Source of the DNA: an uncultured Bacilli bacterium
GTDB lineage: Bacteria > Bacillota_I > Bacilli_A > RF39 > UBA660
Assembly (NCBI GenBank): GCA_947625425.1
Contig: CANQOH010000037.1
Location: forward strand, 1-11,074
Length of the DNA stretch: 11,074 nucleotides
Reading direction: 5' to 3'
Shown: piece after piece, positions 1 to 6,787 of the stretch
How the letters are laid out: the number at the start of each line of letters is the position of its first letter
Position numbering within the stretch: position 1 is the first letter of the stretch
Translations under genes and position numbers: made by a program
The notes under the pieces: model-generated
Seen by the model: only the letters and a program-made list of their open reading frames with translations
Told to the model about the DNA's origin: nothing
Database searches by the model: none

Positions 1-330
1 ATGTGTATGTGTTTAATACCTGAATGGGACTTATTTAAAGTAGGTGTTGTTGTAGCAATTTTAGGTTTTATTATTCTACTTTGCATTATTCCTGTTTATA
101 GAAATAATCATCCAAAAAAAGAACATACTCCTATAAATTGGGGAATAGTTATTACTTGGGTTATTGGTATAGTTGGGGCTTTAGTAATGGGCTTTGGTAT
201 GAGTAAAGTTATGGTTGGAGATCCATCTAAAACTGATTTACTAATTGGTATTGTAACTGGTGTTATTGGTTTACTTGTTTGTGTCTTAAACTATCCAATA
301 TATTCATATATAAAAAGTAATAAAAAGTAA
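1..330 (+). CDS. Small multi-TM membrane protein, 5'-partial
   Basis: An open frame from the first base encodes 109 residues with three hydrophobic segments (about 13-32, 46-67 and 79-104), and the role is unknown. The protein looks internally duplicated: MCMCLIPEW..G..G..IIPVY near the start resembles GFGMSKVMV..IG..G..NYPIY near the end. Each unit would be a glycine-rich TM hairpin ending in a (Y/V)PxY-like sequence. In similar Firmicute proteins, as I recall them, a glycine-rich TM half precedes the MCM-IPEW motif. The ATG at base 1 is therefore probably internal and the gene probably starts upstream of the window, which is an inference. No ribosome binding site can be seen because the window starts here. 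The stop lies inside a threefold 10-bp repeat and a terminator hairpin follows. Confidence 0.6.
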   Translation: MCMCLIPEWDLFKVGVVVAILGFIILLCIIPVYRNNHPKKEHTPINWGIVITWVIGIVGALVMGFGMSKVMVGDPSKTDLLIGIVTGVIGLLVCVLNYPIYSYIKSNKK

Positions 331-340
331 TAAAAAGTAA
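311..340 (+). repeat. Three tandem copies of TAAAAAGTAA
   Basis: Three perfect 10-bp units run across the stop codon of the first gene (328-330). The unit length is not a multiple of three, and each unit supplies TAA in some frame. It is probably a replication-slippage repeat. Confidence 0.85.
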
Positions 341-343
341 TTT

Positions 344-368
344 GAGGATTACAAAAATCCTCTTTTTT
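344..368 (+). terminator. Intrinsic terminator between the first gene and the 8-TM gene
   Basis: GAGGATT (344-350) pairs with AATCCTC (356-362) across a 5-base loop, followed by six T (363-368). The next gene's start lies only 15 bases after the T-tract, and I see no good promoter in between. The hairpin may therefore act as a partial terminator or attenuator for the downstream gene. Confidence 0.75.
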
Positions 369-383
369 GCTTATAGGTGTTTT

Positions 384-1232
384 ATGAAAAAAATTTTAAA
401 GAATATCTTTTTACCAAATAGGATAATTGGTTTCATTATATTTAATATAAGTTTTGGCTTGCTTATTTATGTATTTAGTTGTCACTTAGAAGATACACCT
501 CTTGCTTATATAAGTTATCTTTTATCTACTTATGCCTTAATTATTTTTTGTGTCTGGTTTTATAAAGTTTGTCAATTTAGTAACAATATTGTAAAAGAAT
601 CTAAACCATATCATTTATATAAAAAACATGAATTAAAAGTAACTAAAATATTTCTTGCTATTTCCTTAATTATAAATTTTATTTATGGTATTTTTAAACT
701 GACCACAGGTATATTCTATTTATCTTGGTGGTTTATAACTTTCGCTATTTATTACCTAATTTTATTTTTTATGAAATTAACAATAGTTAAAGATATAAAG
801 AATGAAGTTGGAATCAAGTTAAAAGAAGAATATAAAAAATTAAGATTGACAGGTATTATACTTTTATTTCTAAACTTAATATTAATGGGGATGATAATTT
901 TAATAATTAGACAAAATCAAGAAATAACTTATGCTGGTTTTATTATTTATATAGTAGCTATGTATGATTTTTATTTAATCATAAGTGCTATTATTAATGT
1001 TATTAAATATCGTAAAGATCATAGTCCGCTTTTAGCATCCAGTAAATGTATTAACTTAACTGTGGCAATGATTTCAATGATTTCTTTAGAAGTCGCTATG
1101 GTTTCAGAGTTTGGAACAAATGATAGTGAATTTAAAATGATAATGACTAGTATTATGGGATTTGTAGTTTGCTTAATAAATACAATTATGTCGATATATA
1201 TGATAGTTAGAGCTAATAAAAAATTAAAATAG
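384..1232 (+). CDS. 8-TM integral membrane protein of unknown function
   Basis: A 282-residue protein with about eight hydrophobic segments (13-31, 41-60, 87-106, 112-131, 156-176, 184-206, 223-241, 251-273). Basic loops lie around 70-86, 133-154 and 207-212. No catalytic motif or named domain is recognised. It resembles a conserved hypothetical membrane protein I know from Clostridia and Erysipelotrichia, with landmarks such as CVWFYKVCQFSN, YGIFKLTTGI and MYDFYLIISAIINV. The start is the ATG at 384, preceded by AGGTG (375-379). A longer reading from TTG at 342 would begin inside the terminator hairpin and is rejected. The XRE regulator gene lies 85 bases downstream; whether the two are linked in function is unknown. 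Confidence 0.8.
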   Translation: MKKILKNIFLPNRIIGFIIFNISFGLLIYVFSCHLEDTPLAYISYLLSTYALIIFCVWFYKVCQFSNNIVKESKPYHLYKKHELKVTKIFLAISLIINFIYGIFKLTTGIFYLSWWFITFAIYYLILFFMKLTIVKDIKNEVGIKLKEEYKKLRLTGIILLFLNLILMGMIILIIRQNQEITYAGFIIYIVAMYDFYLIISAIINVIKYRKDHSPLLASSKCINLTVAMISMISLEVAMVSEFGTNDSEFKMIMTSIMGFVVCLINTIMSIYMIVRANKKLK

Positions 1233-1317
1233 TGTTACAATTAATATGAAACTCAAGTTTTACTTCGTGTTCAAAAAGACTTTTACATTTTATATTTAAT
1301 GTGAAAGGAGAAAAAAT

Positions 1318-2031
1318 ATGAATCAAGAAAAAATAGGTAAATTCATCGCTGAATGTCGTAAAAAGAAAAAATTAACTCAAAGTGATTTAGCTGAAAGTTT
1401 AGGTGTAACTGATCGTTCAGTAAGTAATTGGGAGAATGGTAAAAACATGCCAGACTTATCTTTATTTAAACCACTATGTGCTAAACTAGATATTACGATT
1501 AATGAATTATTAAGTGGGGAAAAGTTAAATAAAGATGAATACCAAGATAAGTTTGAAGAAAATATTGTTAACACGATTGATTATTCAACAAAAAGAATAA
1601 CTAAATATAATCAAGTTATTTCCGTAATTATCATTATCTTTGGTTTATTTATTGCTATTTCAGCTATTACGATATTTCCAAGTGAGAGTAGTTGGGGTTC
1701 TATTTATTCAGTCATTGGTATTATTATCTTTATGATAGGTATTACAAGAATTTTAAATTCAATTAAATGGTATATCAGATTACTACTTATGATTCTTATC
1801 TTTACTTTATCAATGAGTATCTTACTAGTTACTGACTATATAAATGTTAAATATAATGAAGAAGCACCTATGTTTAGAACAACAACTAAATATATTGGTA
1901 ATGTACTTTATTACGATACCTTATTCTATGATGTCTATCGTTGTAATTTTGATCAAGATAATGAATATTGGGTAGTAGAAAAGAATAGTAAAAAAACTGA
2001 TAATGAATTAATGAATTATTGTAAAGAGTAA
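1318..2031 (+). CDS. Membrane-tethered XRE-family (HTH_3) transcriptional regulator
   Basis: A 237-residue protein. Residues 5-65 form a typical XRE/Cro-like helix-turn-helix (LTQSDLAESLGVTDRSVSNWENGKNMPD), closing with ITINELLSGE. A charged linker (70-97) leads to three hydrophobic segments (98-119, 128-147, 152-172) and a tail of about 65 residues, which would lie outside the membrane if the N-terminus is cytoplasmic. The tail carries Cys209 and Cys235, which could form a disulfide in that compartment. It is probably a one-component membrane sensor-regulator: DNA binding by the N-terminus is family knowledge, and sensing by the tail is inference. AAAGGAG (1304-1310) fixes the start at 1318. 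A strong terminator overlaps its 3' end, so it is likely monocistronic. No ligand can be deduced. Confidence 0.88.
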   Translation: MNQEKIGKFIAECRKKKKLTQSDLAESLGVTDRSVSNWENGKNMPDLSLFKPLCAKLDITINELLSGEKLNKDEYQDKFEENIVNTIDYSTKRITKYNQVISVIIIIFGLFIAISAITIFPSESSWGSIYSVIGIIIFMIGITRILNSIKWYIRLLLMILIFTLSMSILLVTDYINVKYNEEAPMFRTTTKYIGNVLYYDTLFYDVYRCNFDQDNEYWVVEKNSKKTDNELMNYCKE

Positions 2032-2054
2032 AGTATATTAGCTTTACTTTTTTT
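2027..2054 (+). terminator. Intrinsic terminator of the first XRE gene
   Basis: AGTAAAG (2027-2033) pairs with CTTTACT (2042-2048) across an 8-base loop and is followed by a run of seven T (2048-2054). The left arm overlaps the stop codon at 2029-2031. The next promoter starts three bases after the T-run. Confidence 0.85.
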
Positions 2055-2056
2055 CA

Positions 2057-2065
2057 TGATATAAT
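2057..2065 (+). promoter_or_regulatory. Extended -10 promoter TGATATAAT for the 4-TM gene
   Basis: A perfect extended -10 (TG-A-TATAAT), with no good -35 hexamer about 17 bases upstream where the terminator stem lies. Transcription would start near 2072, giving a short leader to the ribosome binding site at 2078. The string TTCATGATATAAT recurs at two other gene starts in the window. Confidence 0.75.
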
Positions 2066-2089
2066 ATTGAGTAACTTAAGGAGGCTAAT

Positions 2090-2449
2090 ATGAAAAATAT
2101 TTATTATATTCGTCAAATGATAACTGCTGTCTTTGCCTTTATCTTTTTATTATGGGCTTTTTTTCAAAATGAATTGTTTGCCAGAATAATTATTAGTCCA
2201 TTTCTAATATGTTCTTTTGCTATCTTTTTTGAAAGACTCTTTTATCTTTTAAATAAAGCAAAGTTATCTAATATCTTTAAATATCTTTTTCGTCTTACAT
2301 TTTTTATCTATGTCATTGGTTTTCTAGTATATACTGTTTACTATGCAATTGTTAATAAAACATATCAATTATTTATTGTAGTTGCTATCTTTACTATTGC
2401 CATTATCCCTTTTATGAGATTAGCATTTCCTCTAAAAAAGAAAAAATAA
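2090..2449 (+). CDS. Small 4-TM membrane protein of unknown function
   Basis: A 119-residue hydrophobic protein with about four membrane segments (8-25, 31-54, 64-86, 92-114) and a basic KKKK end. No named domain is recognised. A sequence near YLFRLTFFIYVIGFLVYTVYY resembles conserved hypothetical proteins of Firmicutes, but no function follows from that. AAGGAGG (2078-2084) lies five bases before the ATG. It has its own extended -10 promoter and no clear terminator after it, so read-through into the signal-anchored protein gene 76 bases downstream is possible. Confidence 0.8.
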   Translation: MKNIYYIRQMITAVFAFIFLLWAFFQNELFARIIISPFLICSFAIFFERLFYLLNKAKLSNIFKYLFRLTFFIYVIGFLVYTVYYAIVNKTYQLFIVVAIFTIAIIPFMRLAFPLKKKK

Positions 2450-2525
2450 TTAATAATATGTAACTTTTTCTTCAAAAAAGCGATATATTTATTAGAAGTA
2501 TTATATTTATTATAAGGAGATTTAT

Positions 2526-3674
2526 ATGAAAAAAATTTTAAAAATTACCTTAATTGTTATTGCTGTAATATTTAGCATTATAATTCTCGATACACTACAA
2601 GCTCGCATATTTAAAAACAGTCCTCTTATTAGTTTTAAACAAGATATAAGTGGCGGTTATGTCGACAAAGGAATTTTAATAGATACTTATTATTGTACAA
2701 AAGACCAAGATATCGTAGATATAAGTTGGCATTTTAAAACTACAAAATATGCTTGTCCTTTATATCAAGATAATGATGGAATAGATAAGAACTTATTAAA
2801 ATATCTAGCGGATCAAGTAGGTGGTTATCTAGTTACAGAAACTGATGATTTAATTGATATTCCATTAAGTGATATTAAAGAAAATGACCAAGATAAAATA
2901 GCTTATTATAAAGCTGTTTATGCTAGTAATCATCCCGATAATATTTATGTTATTGTTTATCCAGTTAATGGAACATATGATTATTATGTAATGAAAGACT
3001 TTGATAAGTATTTCTATCAAAAATACGAAGTCTATCAAAAATATGAAGTTAATTATAAAGGTATAACTATTTATGCTCATACTCCTAATAACGATATTGA
3101 TTTCTCTGAAATTATAAATGAGTATAATGTAAAAAATAATAATTCTCCTGAAGGTAAAAATCTTCCCCAAAACACTTTAGATAAATTAAGTAAAACCAAT
3201 AAAATAGTTATTAAAAGTAGTGATAAAGATTTAGGAACAATAAAAGACCAAAATAAAATAAATGAAATTATTAACATCATTAAAGATAGTAAAGAGTATG
3301 GTAATGACTTCTTATGTGATGGTTCTGGTTTCGCCTTTGCTATGTACGATTCTAAAAATAATATAATAGATACTATTAATATTTGGGGTGATGGTCAAAG
3401 ATTACTCCCAGATAGTTTAAATGATAAAGGTTGTTTTTATTATACAGTTTCTAATAACGTAGATTTAAGAAAAATTATTGAAGAAGAAACAAATTATGTC
3501 TTTTATGATCTTTTAGATTATCGTGATAATGAAAATGATAATTATCTGAGTAATGAAGTATTAATTAAATTTACTTTAAATAATCAAGTTATGACTTTAA
3601 AATATGCTACTAATCATAAATATATTTCTCTTGAAGAAGTAATGAGTACTTATCCAGATTTCTTTACAAAATAA
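2526..3674 (+). CDS. Signal-anchored extracytoplasmic protein, DTLQA/YYC/KYACP family, long form
   Basis: A 382-residue protein. Residues 4-21 are a signal anchor, followed by DTLQARIFKNSPL (22-34) and DKG..YYC (48-57), and KYACP (74-78) contains Cys77. Cys57 and Cys77 are conserved in the paralog at 5943 and may form a disulfide outside the cell. The region to about residue 210 is polar and Tyr-rich. The C-terminal half (about 225-380), not shared with the paralog in an obvious way, starts KIVIKSSDKDLGTIKDQNKINEIINII and carries two further Cys (FLCDGSGFAF and DKGCFYY). No lipobox is seen. The function is unknown; the pattern is that of a membrane-anchored surface protein. AAGGAGA (2514-2520) sets the start. 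An 18-bp internal tandem duplication adds six residues. Confidence 0.8.
   Translation: MKKILKITLIVIAVIFSIIILDTLQARIFKNSPLISFKQDISGGYVDKGILIDTYYCTKDQDIVDISWHFKTTKYACPLYQDNDGIDKNLLKYLADQVGGYLVTETDDLIDIPLSDIKENDQDKIAYYKAVYASNHPDNIYVIVYPVNGTYDYYVMKDFDKYFYQKYEVYQKYEVNYKGITIYAHTPNNDIDFSEIINEYNVKNNNSPEGKNLPQNTLDKLSKTNKIVIKSSDKDLGTIKDQNKINEIINIIKDSKEYGNDFLCDGSGFAFAMYDSKNNIIDTINIWGDGQRLLPDSLNDKGCFYYTVSNNVDLRKIIEEETNYVFYDLLDYRDNENDNYLSNEVLIKFTLNNQVMTLKYATNHKYISLEEVMSTYPDFFTK
3015..3050 (+). repeat. 18-bp imperfect tandem duplication within a gene
   Basis: Two adjacent 18-base units (3015-3032 and 3033-3050) differ at two third-codon positions and encode YQKYEV twice. The reading frame is preserved. 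It looks like a fairly old slippage duplication. Confidence 0.8.
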
Positions 3675-3695
3675 AAATAAACAATTTAAGAAAAA

Positions 3696-3725
3696 CTTAC
3701 ATAAAATTTAAAAATGTGATATGAT
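3696..3725 (+). promoter_or_regulatory. Promoter of the MATE-kinase leader
   Basis: CTTACA (3696-3701) serves as -35 and TG-A-TATGAT (3717-3725) as extended -10, with an 18-base spacer. Transcription would start near 3732, about 115 bases before the start codon. That leaves a leader long enough to hold a terminator. Confidence 0.65.
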
Positions 3726-3730
3726 TTTTC

Positions 3731-3846
3731 ATGTCGAGAAAAAATTTATTAAGTTCATTTATATTCAATGAGTAGCTCAAATGCGTAAGTCCAATTGTAC
3801 AATGGCTTACGTATTTTTTATGCTCGAAAATATAAGGAGGAATATT
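3731..3846 (+). promoter_or_regulatory. 5' leader with possible attenuator or riboswitch
   Basis: This leader contains a full intrinsic terminator (3781-3819) upstream of the ribosome binding site. Other pairings are possible. TGAG/CTCA (3769-3772 with 3776-3779) forms a small hairpin next to the terminator. CGAG (3735-3738) can pair with CTCG (3823-3826), bracketing the terminator. This arrangement fits conditional read-through into the transporter gene. I do not recognise a riboswitch class. MATE genes are known to be controlled by guanidine-type riboswitches in Firmicutes, but I cannot match that consensus here. Confidence 0.5.
3781..3819 (+). terminator. Terminator inside the leader of the MATE-kinase gene
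   Basis: A nine-base stem (3781-3789 with 3806-3814, one G-U pair) encloses a 16-base loop that can fold further (CCA with TGG). It is followed by TTTTTT (3814-3819). It lies between a good promoter and the gene's Shine-Dalgarno, so it would have to be read through for expression. Confidence 0.7.
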
Positions 3847-5853
3847 ATGAAAGAATTGGATTTAGGAAAAGATAGCATTCCTAAGTTAATAAAAAAATTT
3901 GCTATTCCATGTGTTATTAGTATGATAGTAGCTGCTTTATACAATATTGTTGATCAAATATTTATTGGTTGGAGTAGTGCTGGAGCATTTGGTAATGCGG
4001 CTACAAATATTGTTTATCCATTTACTGTCATCTCTTTAGCCTTTGCTTTATTAGTAGGAGATGGCATGGCAGCCTTATTTAGTTTATCGCTAGGAGCGAA
4101 AGATAGAGAAAAAGCTAATAAATCTATTGGCAATGGTTTAATTCTTTTAGTGTTTATAGCTATTATTTTAACCATTATTGGTTTTGTTTTTAGTAAACAA
4201 ATTTTAAGAATATTTGGCGCTAACCCAAACGAAGTAGAGTGTTACGGATATGCTAAAGATTATCTAAAAATAATTTGTTGTGGTTTACCATTTTATATTA
4301 TTGGTCAAGGACTTAATGCTTCCATTAGAAATGATGGTAGTCCTAATTATGCGATGTTTGCTACCTTAATTGGGGCGATTTCTAATATTATTTTAGATCC
4401 TATCTTTATCTTTGTTTTTAACTTAAGTGTTAAAGGTGCCGCTATAGCGACTGTAATAGGTCAAGTATTAACTTTTATTGTTAGTATAGTTTATTTAACT
4501 AAAGCAAAATCATTTAAAATTAATAAAGAATCATTAAAACTAGATAAAGGTATTTGGACTAAAACTCTTTCTTTAGGTTTAGCTTCTTTAATAACTCAAT
4601 TAGCGATTGTTATTATTATAGCAGTTGCTAACAATGTCGTTGGTAAATATGGTTATATGACAATGGCATCTACTGGTTTGACATACGGGGTTGTAACACC
4701 ATTAGCTGTTATTGGTATCTGTATGAAAGTCTTCGGTATTGTTGTTTCCATCGTGATTGGTGTTTCTTTAGGAGGTATGCCAATTATTGGTTATAATATG
4801 GGTGCTGGTAATACTAAAAGAGTTAAAGAAACAATTAAATATATCTTAGTAATTAATTTAATTATTGGTTGTTTAGCATTTGTTATCTTTGAATTTTTCC
4901 CAACTTTTATTATTAATATTTTTGGTAAAGGTAATGGTATCGAATACTTAGAATATGCTAAATATTGTTTAAGAATCTTCTTAGGTGGAATTATTTTTAC
5001 TTGTTTAATTAAATCGATTTCTATTCTTTTACAATCAATGGGTTCTAGTGTTAAATCAACTATTTTAGCTTTAGCTAGAGATGTTATCTTCTTTGTTCCA
5101 GCTATTATAATTATTGCGACATTAAGTCATAGTATCGTAACGATGTTATGGAGTGCTATCATTGCAGATATCTTAGCTTTTATTTTAGGGATACTACTTC
5201 TTTTAAGTGAATTTAAAAAATTAGAAAGTTCTAAAGAAGAACTAAATCTTCAAGACGAAAAGATAACTATTGATCCAACTATCTTAAAGAACAAAGTTGT
5301 TTTAACTATCTCTCGTGAATATGGCTCTGGTGGTCATTTTGTTGGTCAGCTAGTTGCCTCTTCTTTAGGTATTAATTTTTATGATAAAGAAATAATTAAC
5401 TTAACAGCTGAAAAATATGGCTATACTAAAAAATATATTCAAGATAATGAAGAACAAAATATTAAATCAAGTATGTTTTATACTAATGATGATAATTTAT
5501 TTACTAATGAAGCTAAAGTAATTACATCTCTTGCTAAAAAAGAATCATGTGTTATTGTAGGTAGATGTGCTGATTATATATTAAGAAATAATAAAAATGT
5601 CATAAGTATATTCTTATATTCTGATATGCTATCTAAAATAAATAGAGTAGTAAAATATTATGGTTTATCTAAAGAAACAGCAGAAAAAGAAATTAACAAA
5701 ATAAATAAACAACGTGCTAAACATTATAATTATTTTACTAATCGAAATTGGAATTCTTATGATAACTATGATTTAGCTTTAAATGTTGATAAATTAGGTG
5801 TTGATAAAACAGCCGAAATAATTTGTAAATATATTAAAGAACTTGATAAGTAG
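3847..5853 (+). CDS. MATE-family efflux transporter fused to a cytidylate-kinase-like domain
   Basis: A 668-residue protein. Residues about 1-455 form a twelve-helix MATE (NorM/DinF-like) transporter, which in this family exports drugs or metabolites by Na+ or H+ antiport. Landmarks are IPCVISMIVAALYNIVDQIFIG near the N-terminus, LNASIRNDGSPNYAM, and GVSLGGMPIIGYNMGAGNTKR in the second half. A charged linker (about 457-483) joins a cytosolic domain of the cytidylate kinase-like type (PF13189 pattern). Its marks are SREYGSGG at 489-496 in place of the Walker A loop, VIVGRCADY at 569-577, and a basic KQRAKHYNYFT stretch from 621 before NWNSYDNYDLALN. The loop lacks the usual GK(S/T) lysine; that is common in this family, and activity on CMP is not shown. 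AAGGAGG (3834-3840) fixes the ATG at 3847. A reading from 3781 would begin in the terminator hairpin. The fusion suggests nucleotide-linked control of transport (inference). Confidence 0.9.
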   Translation: MKELDLGKDSIPKLIKKFAIPCVISMIVAALYNIVDQIFIGWSSAGAFGNAATNIVYPFTVISLAFALLVGDGMAALFSLSLGAKDREKANKSIGNGLILLVFIAIILTIIGFVFSKQILRIFGANPNEVECYGYAKDYLKIICCGLPFYIIGQGLNASIRNDGSPNYAMFATLIGAISNIILDPIFIFVFNLSVKGAAIATVIGQVLTFIVSIVYLTKAKSFKINKESLKLDKGIWTKTLSLGLASLITQLAIVIIIAVANNVVGKYGYMTMASTGLTYGVVTPLAVIGICMKVFGIVVSIVIGVSLGGMPIIGYNMGAGNTKRVKETIKYILVINLIIGCLAFVIFEFFPTFIINIFGKGNGIEYLEYAKYCLRIFLGGIIFTCLIKSISILLQSMGSSVKSTILALARDVIFFVPAIIIIATLSHSIVTMLWSAIIADILAFILGILLLLSEFKKLESSKEELNLQDEKITIDPTILKNKVVLTISREYGSGGHFVGQLVASSLGINFYDKEIINLTAEKYGYTKKYIQDNEEQNIKSSMFYTNDDNLFTNEAKVITSLAKKESCVIVGRCADYILRNNKNVISIFLYSDMLSKINRVVKYYGLSKETAEKEINKINKQRAKHYNYFTNRNWNSYDNYDLALNVDKLGVDKTAEIICKYIKELDK

Positions 5854-5860
5854 TAATTAA

Positions 5861-5892
5861 AGACAAATCAATATTAAATGATTTGTTTTTTT
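5861..5892 (+). terminator. Intrinsic terminator of the MATE-kinase gene
   Basis: ACAAATCA (5863-5870) pairs with TGATTTGT (5879-5886) across an 8-base loop. A flanking G-U and an A-T pair extend the stem, and seven T follow (5886-5892). Confidence 0.85.
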
Positions 5893-5910
5893 AGTAGATA
5901 AAATAATTCA

Positions 5911-5919
5911 TGATATAAT
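5911..5919 (+). promoter_or_regulatory. Extended -10 promoter TGATATAAT for the short paralog gene
   Basis: A perfect extended -10 within TTCATGATATAAT, 18 bases after the preceding T-tract, with no convincing -35. The predicted start is near 5926, so the 5' leader is very short. Confidence 0.72.
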
Positions 5920-5942
5920 AAATCTATAAAGTAGGTGTTTAT

Positions 5943-6740
5943 ATGAAAAAAGGTTTAAAAATATTTTTAATTGTTTTAGTAGTTTTAGTTGCTTTTATTG
6001 TTGTGGATACATTACAAGCTAAATTACTAAATAATAGTCCATTACTTAAAATACGTGAATATTATAATGGTGGTGAAACATCTTATATTGATAAGGGCTT
6101 ATTAGTAAATCATTATTATTGTAATAATAAAGAAGAAAAAACTTTATTTAAGACTGTTAAATATGCTTGTCCAGCAGAATATGAAGTAAAAGAAATAGTT
6201 GATACCACTAAAGATATAAAAGATTTTGTTTGTGCTGAAGCTTTAGAAGAATTCTATCGTGATGATGACTATGTTTATTATTATAGTTGCATAAAAAGTA
6301 AATATATTTTAGTTAGATATACTCATGGTTATGAAGAAACAGTTGAGGAAGCCTTAAAGAATAAAAGAATTACTATTAAGGACTTAGATGATTATAAAAT
6401 TGTTTATCATAAAGAACCAATTGATAAGAATGAAATACCTGATAATTATATGGCTGTCTTCCATGGTGGAGCAGGTGAAATAGTTTATGAAACTTATATT
6501 TATAAAATAGATAATAATCAAGCAAATTATGGTTTTAGGTATATTAATGTTACAAAGACTACTAAATCTTATGGTAGTGATGAATGGAATACTAAAATAA
6601 CTAAAAAAGGAGAAGTTAGTTGGACAGATGATGTATTCCAAGTAGCCGAAAAGAATAATGCATATTCCTATGTAACTTTACCAGGTGACAATAAAACGTA
6701 TACTATTGAAGAATTTATGACAATGTTTTTGATGAATTAG
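5943..6740 (+). CDS. Signal-anchored extracytoplasmic protein, DTLQA/YYC/KYACP family, short form
   Basis: A 265-residue paralog of the protein at 2526. It has the same plan: signal anchor (4-21), DTLQAKLLNNSPL (22-34), DKG..YYC (50-60) and KYACP (73-77), with Cys60 and Cys76 matching the paralog's pair. Further Cys lie in DFVCAEA and YYSCIKS. The C-terminal half differs, with FHGGAGEIVYETYIYKI and NYGFRYINVTKTTKS followed by GEVSWTDDVFQVA and TIEEFMTMF. This half resembles a hypothetical Clostridial family as I remember it, but no activity is known to me. The ribosome site is a weak AGGTG six bases before the ATG, like that of the 8-TM gene. It has its own promoter. It is probably anchored outside the cell; its binding partner is unknown. 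Confidence 0.82.
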   Translation: MKKGLKIFLIVLVVLVAFIVVDTLQAKLLNNSPLLKIREYYNGGETSYIDKGLLVNHYYCNNKEEKTLFKTVKYACPAEYEVKEIVDTTKDIKDFVCAEALEEFYRDDDYVYYYSCIKSKYILVRYTHGYEETVEEALKNKRITIKDLDDYKIVYHKEPIDKNEIPDNYMAVFHGGAGEIVYETYIYKIDNNQANYGFRYINVTKTTKSYGSDEWNTKITKKGEVSWTDDVFQVAEKNNAYSYVTLPGDNKTYTIEEFMTMFLMN

Positions 6741-6759
6741 TTATATTTTGATGTATAAT
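6729..6759 (+). promoter_or_regulatory. Probable promoter of the second XRE gene
   Basis: TATAAT (6754-6759) is a consensus -10. TTGATG (6729-6734) is a possible -35 with a long 19-base spacer, lying inside the end of the upstream gene. An inverted repeat spans the -10. Confidence 0.5.
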
Positions 6760-6767
6760 AACTAATT
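6735..6767 (+). repeat. 10-bp inverted repeat around a -10, possible operator
   Basis: AATTAGTTAT (6735-6744) and ATAACTAATT (6758-6767) are perfect reverse complements 13 bases apart. The right arm overlaps the end of the TATAAT. There is no T-tract after it, so it is not a typical terminator. Its place just before an XRE gene fits an autoregulatory operator, which is inference. Confidence 0.5.
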
Positions 6768-6787
6768 AACAGAGGAGATATTTGGAT

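Noticed and set aside
342..383. N-terminal extension of the 8-TM protein from TTG 342
   Set aside because: It would start inside a terminator hairpin and has no ribosome site; ATG 384 has AGGTG five bases upstream.
1233..1317. Promoter for the first XRE gene (TTCAAA with TATATT or TATTTA)
   Set aside because: The hexamers are weak and the spacing poor. A promoter may exist here, but I cannot define it.
2438..2472. Terminator after the 4-TM gene (AAGAAAAA with TTTTTCTT)
   Set aside because: The stem is made almost only of A-T pairs with a 19-base loop and no real T-tract after it.
3781..3846. Longer MATE-kinase protein or leader peptide starting at ATG 3781
   Set aside because: The ATG is the first base of the terminator stem and lacks a ribosome site. 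AAGGAGG serves ATG 3847, whose product begins like other MATE proteins.
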